Below, one piece after another: positions 7,827 through 13,871 of a stretch of DNA of 19,058 nucleotides. The notes under the pieces were generated by a model. That model saw only the letters and a list, made by a program, of their open reading frames with translations. It made no database searches and was not told where the DNA came from. The stretch spans positions 1 to 19,058 of the forward strand of contig JASBYY010000051.1 of NCBI GenBank assembly GCA_029983675.1, written 5' to 3'. Origin of the DNA: Bacteroidales bacterium. GTDB taxonomy: Bacteria; Bacteroidota; Bacteroidia; Bacteroidales; F082. Each line of letters opens with the position of its first letter. The first letter of the stretch is position 1. The position numbers were made by a program, and so were the translations under genes.

Positions 7827-7949
7827 GTCATGCTGGACAACGTCATTCTGGACCTGATCCAGAATTGATCCAGCTTCTCCTCACTAACTGCACTATCCTC
7901 TTAGAACAACTCTCCTCATAATGAGATTCCGCATCAGGTGCGGAATGAC
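7827..7949. repeat. GTCAT...ATGAC palindromic element, copy 1
   Basis: The element runs from GTCATGCTGGAC (7827-7838) to GGAATGAC (7942-7949). It holds nested hairpins: GCTGGA 7832-7837 with TCCAGC 7869-7874, enclosing ATTCTGGA 7845-7852 with TCCAGAAT 7858-7865. A central palindrome CTCATAATGAG is at 7915-7925, and a right-hand hairpin pairs TTCCGCA 7927-7933 with TGCGGAA 7939-7945. The layout resembles short non-coding repeats found scattered between genes in many bacteria (REP or MITE-like). No protein is encoded. Confidence 0.75.
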
Positions 7950-8008
7950 CGAAAAGATGAACGTTGTATTCTGGTTGAGCTGTACCATCTTGCCCCCATC
8001 AGAATCCA

Positions 8009-8116
8009 GTCATGCTGGACTTGATTCAGCATCTCCCAACCAACCGCAATGCCTTCATAGAACAACATCCTTGCAAGGAGATTCCAAATCAAGTTTGGGA
8101 CATGGTTTGGAATGAC
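8009..8116. repeat. GTCAT...ATGAC palindromic element, copy 2
   Basis: It opens with the same GTCATGCTGGAC (8009-8020) and closes with GGAATGAC (8109-8116). The left hairpin pairs GCTGGA 8014-8019 with TTCAGC 8025-8030, the centre is the perfect palindrome CCTTGCAAGG (8069-8078), and the right arm pairs TTCCAAA 8082-8088 with TTTGGAA 8106-8112. AGAACAAC before the centre and GAGATTCC after it are shared with copy 1. Stems have changed sequence while keeping pairing. Confidence 0.75.
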
Positions 8117-8187
8117 AATGTTTGGGATGAATAGTTTGGAATCAAATCAACTCGAAATAATTCAAAACAGCTTCTGATTTTTTTCGC

Positions 8188-8195
8188 TATTTTTG
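8188..8195 (+). promoter_or_regulatory. Promoter -7 box TATTTTTG for aspS
   Basis: This exact TAnnTTTG box lies in the string CGCTATTTTTG, also seen in both boxes upstream of cutC and mutS2. Initiation would leave a leader of about 24 bases before the ATG. The -33 element is not clear. Confidence 0.55.
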
Positions 8196-8223
8196 CAAAT
8201 CAATCTTAAAAACAAGAACTACC

Positions 8224-9984
8224 ATGTTTAGAACGCATACATGCGGCGAGTTACGTCTTTCGGATGCAGGCAAGGAAGTGACCTTGGCCGGCTGGGTGCA
8301 GCGCATTCGCGACAAGGGTTCGCTGGTCTGGATCGACCTTCGCGACCGTTACGGCATCACACAACTGTTTTTGCAAGAAGGCACCGGCGATCCGAAGCTG
8401 ATGGAACAAGCCCGCAGCTTTGGCCGTGAGTTTGTCATCCAAGTCAAAGGCACGGTCATCGAACGCGAGTCGAAGAACCCGAACATGCCCACAGGCGAGA
8501 TCGAACTCCGCGTGTCGCACTTCACGCTGCTCAATGTCAGCAAGACCCCGCCTTTCACCATCGAGGACATGAGCGACGGCGGCGACGACCTGCGCATGAA
8601 GTACCGTTACCTCGACCTGCGACGCAACCCTGTCCGAAGCAACATCGAACTGCGTCACCGCATGGCCATGTTGGTGCGCAACTACATGAGCGACCATGAT
8701 TTCTTGGAGATAGAAACCCCCATGCTCATCAAATCGACCCCTGAAGGCGCCCGTGACTTCGTGGTGCCGTCGCGTATGAATCCCGGCGAGTTCTATGCGC
8801 TGCCGCAAAGCCCGCAACAATACAAGCAGCTGCTCATGGTGGCCGGCATGGACCGTTATTTCCAAATCGTGCGTTGTTTCCGCGATGAAGACCTGCGTGC
8901 CGACCGTCAGCCCGAGTTCACCCAAATCGACTGCGAGATGTCGTTCGTCGAGCAGGATGACGTGCTGGACATGTTCGAGGGACTTACCAAACACTTGTTC
9001 AAAGAGGTGAAAGGGCTGAGCTTCGACAACTTCCCCCGCATGACGTGGCATGATGCCATGAAATACTACGGTTCCGACAAACCCGACATCCGCTTCGGAA
9101 TGAAGTTCGTCGAGCTGAACGAGGTTGCCCAAGGCAAGGGCTTCGGCTTGTTCGACAACGCCGAACTCGTTGTCGGCATCTGCGCCGAAGGCTGTTCGGA
9201 ATACACCCGCAAGCAACTTGACGCCCTGACGGAGTTTGTGAAACGTCCCCAAGTGGGGGCCGGCGGCATGGTGTATATCAAATACAACAGTGATGGCACC
9301 TTCAAATCATCGGTTGACAAGTTCTTCTCTCCCGACGACTTGAAACGCATGGCCGAAAAGTTCAACGCCAAGCCGGGCGACCTGATGCTCATCCTTTGTG
9401 GCGAAGCGATGAAAACCCGCAAGCAGCTCAACGAACTGCGTCTTGAAATGGGCAATCAGCTCGGACTGCGTAAACCCGACGAATACGCACCACTGTGGGT
9501 CATCGACTTCCCGTTGTTGGAATGGGACGAAGAAACACAACGCTTCTATGCCATGCACCATCCGTTCACCGCACCCAATCCCGAAGACGAGGCGCTTATT
9601 GACGACCCGTCGAAATGGGGCGACATCCGCGCCAATGCTTACGACATTGTGATGAACGGTGTCGAGGTGGGTGGCGGCTCCATCCGTATCCACAACAGAG
9701 ACCTGCAAAACAAGATGTTCCACGCCTTGGGTTTCACCGATGAAAAAGCACAGGAACAGTTTGGCTTCCTGATGGGCGCTTTCGAATACGGTGCTCCTCC
9801 CCATGCCGGACTGGCTTTTGGCTTCGACAGGCTTTGCTCCCTGTTCGGCGGCTGCGAGACCATCCGCGACTTCATCGCCTTCCCGAAGAACAATTCCGGG
9901 CGCGACGTGATGAGCGGAAGCCCCTCGCCCATTGCCCAAGAACAATTGGACGAATTGCAGATAACTTTGAATGTGAAGAGTTAG
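8224..9984 (+). CDS. aspS: Aspartyl-tRNA synthetase (EC 6.1.1.12)
   Basis: This 586-residue class II synthetase charges tRNA-Asp with aspartate in the cytosol. It has the bacterial layout: an OB-fold anticodon-binding domain (about 1-105), a class II catalytic core, a bacterial insertion (GAD) domain (about 285-410), then the rest of the core. Motif 1 surrounds FLEIETPMLIKSTPEGARDF (160-179), motif 2 is CFRDEDLRADRQPEFTQID (218-236) and motif 3 is GLAFGFDRL (529-537). Length is normal. The ATG follows an A-rich leader (AAAACAAGAACTACC) without a strong Shine-Dalgarno. The sequence is much more GC-rich than the gene pair that follows: the 60 bases at 8581-8640 contain 38 G or C. Whether it also charges tRNA-Asn cannot be read here. 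Confidence 0.98.
   Translation: MFRTHTCGELRLSDAGKEVTLAGWVQRIRDKGSLVWIDLRDRYGITQLFLQEGTGDPKLMEQARSFGREFVIQVKGTVIERESKNPNMPTGEIELRVSHFTLLNVSKTPPFTIEDMSDGGDDLRMKYRYLDLRRNPVRSNIELRHRMAMLVRNYMSDHDFLEIETPMLIKSTPEGARDFVVPSRMNPGEFYALPQSPQQYKQLLMVAGMDRYFQIVRCFRDEDLRADRQPEFTQIDCEMSFVEQDDVLDMFEGLTKHLFKEVKGLSFDNFPRMTWHDAMKYYGSDKPDIRFGMKFVELNEVAQGKGFGLFDNAELVVGICAEGCSEYTRKQLDALTEFVKRPQVGAGGMVYIKYNSDGTFKSSVDKFFSPDDLKRMAEKFNAKPGDLMLILCGEAMKTRKQLNELRLEMGNQLGLRKPDEYAPLWVIDFPLLEWDEETQRFYAMHHPFTAPNPEDEALIDDPSKWGDIRANAYDIVMNGVEVGGGSIRIHNRDLQNKMFHALGFTDEKAQEQFGFLMGAFEYGAPPHAGLAFGFDRLCSLFGGCETIRDFIAFPKNNSGRDVMSGSPSPIAQEQLDELQITLNVKS
9962..9969 (+). promoter_or_regulatory. Possible TAACTTTG promoter box inside the aspS 3' end
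   Basis: An exact TAnnTTTG match lies in the last codons of aspS. If used, it would give the downstream ATPase/nuclease pair its own transcript with a leader of about 100 bases that contains the hairpin at 9995-10031. The nearest -33 candidate (ATTG, 9945-9948) is too close, so this is weak. Confidence 0.25.
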
Positions 9985-9994
9985 CTGTTAACCA

Positions 9995-10031
9995 TTGGCC
10001 ATTGGCAGGCCAAGTGCCTGCCAGTGGCCAA
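9995..10031. promoter_or_regulatory. 16-bp stem-loop between aspS and the ATPase gene
   Basis: Bases 9995-10010 pair with 10016-10031 around the five-base loop CAAGT. Fifteen of the sixteen pairs are Watson-Crick and one is a T-G wobble. It starts 10 bases after the aspS stop and ends 43 bases before the ATPase ATG. No T-tract follows on either strand, so it does not look like an ordinary intrinsic terminator. It could stabilise the aspS 3' end, attenuate the downstream genes or be a protein-binding site. Confidence 0.75.
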
Positions 10032-10074
10032 TACACAAAGACAATGATAATAATAACAAAACAACAAACAAAAA

Positions 10075-11382
10075 ATGAGCAGAATAAGGATTAAGGATTT
10101 TGGCCCCGTCCACAAAGGTCTTGTCGAAAACGATGGATGGATCAATGTGAAAAAGGTGACTGTTTTTACAGGAAACCAAGGGTCTGGGAAAAGCACCGTT
10201 GCCAAGCTGATTTCGATCTTCTCATGGCTGGAAAAAGGCATAATTCGTAATGACATTTCAATTGAACAGTTAAATACGACGGTTTTTAAGAATTTGTGCA
10301 TAAGACAGGAGCTTGTTGAGTATTTCCACCCGAATAAAACTCACATTGATTACGAAGGCGATGCCTGTCGCTTCGAGTATGATGACAAAGAAAACGTATT
10401 TCACGGCACCGTCACCAACAAATTGGGAAAATACATTTTGCCTAAAATCCAATATGTTTCATCGGCAAGAAACCTTCTGACTATTCTGTATAGCATTTCA
10501 CAACAGAATATTACTGACAACGAAGGAAACGTTATCAATATGGCCTCTAATATTCCTTTTATGGTGAGAGAACTAAACAAAGAGTATTTGATGGCTTTAA
10601 CAGAGTTGGCAAAAGATGGCTTCCCATTGCCTATTGACAGCACAAGCGTTCACTTTCAAAATCACAATACCTTTATCAAAACAAGAGGAACGAGAATTTC
10701 AATGGCTGCGGCTTCAAGCGGGGTTCAATCCATTACTCCTTTATTGTTGGTCAGCAGTTATTTGTCAAAACAAGTTCAAAAAGACCTATCTGAAAGAATT
10801 GGAAATATTGATTCTAACTTGAAAAATAGGATAGAATCAGAATTGAATAAAGAGGACAAAGCCTTATCGGAAAAATTTAGGTCGTACTGTTCGTATGGCA
10901 AGACCATTCTCAAGGACGATGGCCTCCTTCCTGTGCTTGAAGAGAGAATTAAAAGGTTTATTCCTGCATCATTTACGAACATTGTTGAAGAGCCAGAGCA
11001 AAATCTTTTCCCGACTTCTCAGCGAAGCGTGCTCTATAGCCTGCTCGAAATCAACAATACCATTCCAAGCAACAAGTTGATTCTCACCACACATAGCCCT
11101 TACATCATCAGCTATCTGACACTTGCTATCAAAGCACACGAATTGTATGGCAAAAGCAATTTGAAAAAGCAGAAAGACAAGATTGATGAAATTGTCCCGT
11201 TTCAATCTGCCGTTGATGAGCAAGATGTTGTCATATATGAACTCGATGAAAAAAACGGAACGATTAAGAAGTTGGACACCCTGCATGGTCTTCCTTCCGA
11301 TGACAATGATTTGAACAACGAACTTGATGTGACGAATTTATTGTTTGACAAATTACTTGAAATAGAAGATTTATGCCAATAG
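10075..11382 (+). CDS. AAA/ABC-type ATPase (AAA_15/OLD-like), probable defence component
   Basis: The 435-residue product is a stand-alone ABC-fold ATPase without membrane segments or a long coiled coil. It opens with a beta strand and IKDFGPVHKG, typical of SMC/RecF/OLD-like ATPases. Walker A is GNQGSGKST (33-41), the signature loop ASSGVQS (213-219), Walker B IVEEPEQNLFP (303-313, Glu306 the likely catalytic base) and the switch histidine is in TTHSPY (338-343). All ATPase elements are intact. The next gene overlaps its end by 10 bases and encodes a nuclease-like protein. That pairing of ATPase and small effector is the plan of systems such as Septu, PARIS and AbiL, but I cannot assign it to any of them. 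It is AT-rich: 20 G or C in 10501-10560. The ATG follows an A-rich leader with no Shine-Dalgarno. Confidence 0.85.
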   Translation: MSRIRIKDFGPVHKGLVENDGWINVKKVTVFTGNQGSGKSTVAKLISIFSWLEKGIIRNDISIEQLNTTVFKNLCIRQELVEYFHPNKTHIDYEGDACRFEYDDKENVFHGTVTNKLGKYILPKIQYVSSARNLLTILYSISQQNITDNEGNVINMASNIPFMVRELNKEYLMALTELAKDGFPLPIDSTSVHFQNHNTFIKTRGTRISMAAASSGVQSITPLLLVSSYLSKQVQKDLSERIGNIDSNLKNRIESELNKEDKALSEKFRSYCSYGKTILKDDGLLPVLEERIKRFIPASFTNIVEEPEQNLFPTSQRSVLYSLLEINNTIPSNKLILTTHSPYIISYLTLAIKAHELYGKSNLKKQKDKIDEIVPFQSAVDEQDVVIYELDEKNGTIKKLDTLHGLPSDDNDLNNELDVTNLLFDKLLEIEDLCQ

Positions 11383-11873
11383 ACTTTTTCATCAAGGAGT
11401 TCAATTCGCAAAAAAGATTATTCGGTCTTTGTGACGATTCGACAGACACGATAAAGGCACCCGCCTATCTTGACGAACAAGACGAAACCAAATGGATTGC
11501 CGAAGTTCACAATGACAACGAAAAAAAGATTGCTTTTTATCCGATAGACAATTGTGTAGAAATACTGAGGGAAAATGGAGATAATGAAAACAGATGTGAC
11601 GGATTGTTGAAATATGAAAAAGACTTGATTTTCGTTGAACTGAAAAACAGATGCTTTTCTCACGGATGGATTGGTGAGGCTGCAAATCAGCTGTCTGTAA
11701 CTTATAACGTCTTTAAAAAGAACTATAACATAGATGACTTCTCGCGTATTAGGTTTTATATCTGTAATGGCCAACGGCCACGAGAGGTCGTAAGTTGCAA
11801 AGCGTTTTTAAATGACTTTAAACAAAGAACCGGCCTACACATCAGAGTGTATCGCAAAATAGAAATCGAATAA
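11373..11873 (+). CDS. Small protein with PD-(D/E)XK nuclease signature, partner of the ATPase
   Basis: I do not recognise a named family for this 166-residue product. It contains the arrangement Asp76 (in RCDGLL), then Glu89-Leu-Lys91 (in FVELKNR), with Gln106 following in EAANQL. That is the D...ExK...Q pattern of PD-(D/E)XK nucleases, with ExK at the end of a beta strand (DLIFVELK) and a helix after it. There is no signal peptide or membrane segment. The ATG at 11373 lies inside the last codons of the ATPase gene, in another frame, which points to translational coupling and joint function. A reasonable guess is that the ATPase senses or gates and this protein cuts nucleic acid. The catalytic call rests on motif and spacing only; a fold comparison would be needed to confirm it. 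Confidence 0.65.
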   Translation: MPIDFFIKEFNSQKRLFGLCDDSTDTIKAPAYLDEQDETKWIAEVHNDNEKKIAFYPIDNCVEILRENGDNENRCDGLLKYEKDLIFVELKNRCFSHGWIGEAANQLSVTYNVFKKNYNIDDFSRIRFYICNGQRPREVVSCKAFLNDFKQRTGLHIRVYRKIEIE

Positions 11874-11930
11874 TGGAAGCTGGCATAAAACCCATCTATC
11901 ATACTTGAGCAATAATATTGATAAAACAAA

Positions 11931-11934
11931 GGAG
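11931..11934 (+). promoter_or_regulatory. Shine-Dalgarno GGAG that fixes the pfk start
   Basis: GGAG lies 7 bases before the ATG at 11942. A reading frame open from TTG at 11918 would put this site inside the coding region, so the shorter start is preferred. Such a clear site is uncommon among the other genes of this window. Confidence 0.6.
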
Positions 11935-11941
11935 ACAAACC

Positions 11942-13036
11942 ATGAAACGATTACTCATATTAACCGGAGGCGGCGATTGCCCAGGGCTGAATGCCGTCAT
12001 TCGCGCCATCGTAAAACGTGCAGCCCAGGAATCCGAATGGGAAGTGCTGGGCAGCATCCAGGCTTTTAACGGCATACTCTGGGAACCCACCGAAGTGGTA
12101 CGGCTGACACCCGAAGTGGTACGCGGCATACACTTCCGTGGCGGCACCATCATCGAAACCACCAATAAAGGCGGCCCCTTCAACTGGCCGGTAAAGAATG
12201 CCGATGGCACTTGGACTACCGTTGACCGTTCTGACGAAATGCTCCGCAAGCTGCAATACATGGGTGTCGATGCCGTCATCAACATCGGCGGTGACGGTTC
12301 GCAGCGCATCTCGCAGAAACTCTTTGAGAAAGGACTTAATATTATAGGGGTTCCTAAAACCATCGACAACGACCTGTCATCAACGGAATGCACCTTTGGT
12401 TTTCAGACCGCCGTGCAGATTGCCACTGAGGCCGTCGATAAGCTTGTTACCACGGCTGCCTCGCACAACCGTGTCTTTGTCTTAGAAGTGATGGGGCGCG
12501 ATGCGGGTTGGATTGCCTTACATGCCGCTATTGCAGGCGGGGCCGAAGTCTGCCTCTTGCCCGAATTTCCATACGACATTCGTGTGGTGAGGGAAAAGTT
12601 GGAAAGCCGTTTTTCCCGCGACCGCGGTTTTGCCGTGGTAGTGGCTTCGGAAGGGGCACGCCCCCAAGACGGGCAACAGGTCTATGAAGTCAGTACCGAA
12701 GTGGGCTACGAAAACAAGAAATTGGGAGGCATCGGTCGCGCCTTGATTGGCCAACTGAAAGCCGCCGGTTTCTCGCACGACATGCGAGAAACCATACTGG
12801 GCCACTTGCAGCGTGGAGGTATCCCGATTGCTTACGACCGTGTGCTTTCGGCAGAATTTGGCGTGAAGGCTTTCGAGATGGTGCTCAACCGACAGTTTGG
12901 ACAGATGGTGGCTTACCATCATCCCAACCTGATTACCGTACCGCTGAAAGAAGCCATCGCCAAGCCCAACTTGGTCGCCATCGACAGCGACTTGGTGAAG
13001 ACCGCCAAAGGACTTGACATCTCCTTGGGATTCTAA
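11942..13036 (+). CDS. pfkA: 6-phosphofructokinase
   Basis: The 364-residue product phosphorylates fructose 6-phosphate to fructose 1,6-bisphosphate in glycolysis. The N-terminal phosphate-donor loop is LTGGGDCPGLN (7-17). GGDGS is at 116-120, PKTIDND at 138-144 with Asp142 as the catalytic base, and the substrate-binding MGRDAGW is at 184-190. The donor-determining positions are mixed: Gly at the second position after GGD, as in ATP-dependent enzymes, but Lys in PKTIDND, as in PPi-dependent and group III enzymes. ATP is therefore favoured, not proven. The ATG at 11942 is chosen over an upstream TTG because GGAG lies 7 bases before it and the protein then begins MKRLLILTGGG. The comB-like gene follows after 11 bases and probably shares its transcript. 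Confidence 0.93.
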   Translation: MKRLLILTGGGDCPGLNAVIRAIVKRAAQESEWEVLGSIQAFNGILWEPTEVVRLTPEVVRGIHFRGGTIIETTNKGGPFNWPVKNADGTWTTVDRSDEMLRKLQYMGVDAVINIGGDGSQRISQKLFEKGLNIIGVPKTIDNDLSSTECTFGFQTAVQIATEAVDKLVTTAASHNRVFVLEVMGRDAGWIALHAAIAGGAEVCLLPEFPYDIRVVREKLESRFSRDRGFAVVVASEGARPQDGQQVYEVSTEVGYENKKLGGIGRALIGQLKAAGFSHDMRETILGHLQRGGIPIAYDRVLSAEFGVKAFEMVLNRQFGQMVAYHHPNLITVPLKEAIAKPNLVAIDSDLVKTAKGLDISLGF

Positions 13037-13047
13037 AGCTTCGTGCA

Positions 13048-13767
13048 ATGAGAGTTCAAGTAGCTGGCACGGCGCAAAGCGGTGTGAAAATCGATTGCAG
13101 CAGCAGGATTGCCGTCGTCATCGACGTGCTGCGGGCAACCTCCGTCATGACCACCGCCCTGGACAACGGGGCGCGGTCGGTGCTGCCTGTCACGACCATA
13201 GAAGAGGCTGAAACCGTTTTCAAGACCTCGGATCCTGCCTGCACATTAAAAGGAGGCGAACGTCATGCCTTGAAAATAGACGGTTTCGATTTTGGCAACT
13301 CGCCTTTGGAATACAAGAGAGCACTCGTTGCAGGAAAGGACATCATCATTACTACCACCAACGGCACCAACGCCATTCGAAATGTGCAAAAAGCCGAAAT
13401 GATGGTCTTAGCCTGCCTTAGAAACGCTTCTGCTGTTGTGGGTTTCCTCATTGGTAAAAACAAGGATGTCGTGATCGTCTGTTCGGGAACGGAAGGCAAG
13501 TTTTCGATGGACGATGGTCTTTGCGCCGGCATGTTGCTTCACCTGCTGAAAGAAAAGACCCCAGTCGAATGGGACGATTTGGGCTTTTTGCTGGAGCGTT
13601 TTTATCGCAATAGTGCCCATGATATTTTTGCCAGCCTTTTGGATTGTTTCCATGTGAAACGTCTGCTATCCTTAGGATTTCATGAAGATTTGAAATTCTG
13701 CTTTCAAACCGATAGAAGTACGTGTATTCCCATGGAGATAGACGGAAGATTCGTCCGAATGGGATAG
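13048..13767 (+). CDS. comB: 2-phosphosulfolactate phosphatase (ComB family)
   Basis: The 239-residue product matches the ComB family, whose studied member removes phosphate from 2-phosphosulfolactate in coenzyme M synthesis, with Mg2+. Family motifs are IDVLRATS (25-32), GGER (69-72), GFDFGNSP (79-86), TTTNGT (102-107) and CSGTEGKFSMDDGLCAG (145-161). Length is normal, and no signal peptide is seen. Coenzyme M is not expected in Bacteroidota, and no other gene of that pathway (comA, comC, comDE) lies in the window. The true substrate may be another sulfonate or phospho-acid. It starts 11 bases after the phosphofructokinase stop, so it is probably co-transcribed with it. Confidence 0.88.
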   Translation: MRVQVAGTAQSGVKIDCSSRIAVVIDVLRATSVMTTALDNGARSVLPVTTIEEAETVFKTSDPACTLKGGERHALKIDGFDFGNSPLEYKRALVAGKDIIITTTNGTNAIRNVQKAEMMVLACLRNASAVVGFLIGKNKDVVIVCSGTEGKFSMDDGLCAGMLLHLLKEKTPVEWDDLGFLLERFYRNSAHDIFASLLDCFHVKRLLSLGFHEDLKFCFQTDRSTCIPMEIDGRFVRMG

Positions 13768-13859
13768 GTGATGTGAACAAAAAAGCTGATAGCGTTCCCG
13801 ACAACAAGACTGTTTTTGCGAATGACTTGCCAATAGTTGGGCTGAATGCTTGATTTTTT

Positions 13860-13867
13860 TATTTTTG
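13860..13867 (+). promoter_or_regulatory. Promoter -7 box TATTTTTG abutting the helicase start codon
   Basis: This exact TAnnTTTG box ends only 4 bases before the ATG at 13872. GTTG at 13836-13839 is a near -33 element with 20 bases between. Transcription would begin at or within a base or two of the ATG, giving a leaderless mRNA. Confidence 0.5.
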
Positions 13868-13871
13868 TGGC

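Larger units (their letters stand above)
7776..8223. other. Non-coding gap between mutS2 and aspS
   Basis: This 448-base gap has no credible gene. It contains a 6-base hairpin after mutS2 (TGTCGT 7789-7794 with ACGACA 7802-7807, no T-tract), two copies of a palindromic element (7827-7949 and 8009-8116) and the aspS promoter box at 8188. Confidence 0.75.

Noticed and set aside
8251..9252. 333-residue open frame on the minus strand inside aspS
   Set aside because: It is opposite a clearly conserved synthetase in GC-rich DNA, where antisense frames stay open by codon bias. The translation shows no recognisable domain.
9995..10031. Intrinsic terminator of aspS
   Set aside because: The stem is strong, but no T-tract follows on either strand, so it was kept as a structural or regulatory element instead.
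10075..11873. Assignment of the gene pair to Septu, PARIS, Gabija or AbiL
   Set aside because: The ATPase type is compatible with several, but the partner has neither an HNH, Toprim nor helicase signature, and no partner-specific motif that I can match. Naming it would be a guess.
11918..11941. Longer N-terminus for phosphofructokinase from TTG at 11918
   Set aside because: It would place the GGAG ribosome-binding site inside the gene and add eight residues (MIKQRRQT) before the normal MKRLLILTGGG opening.
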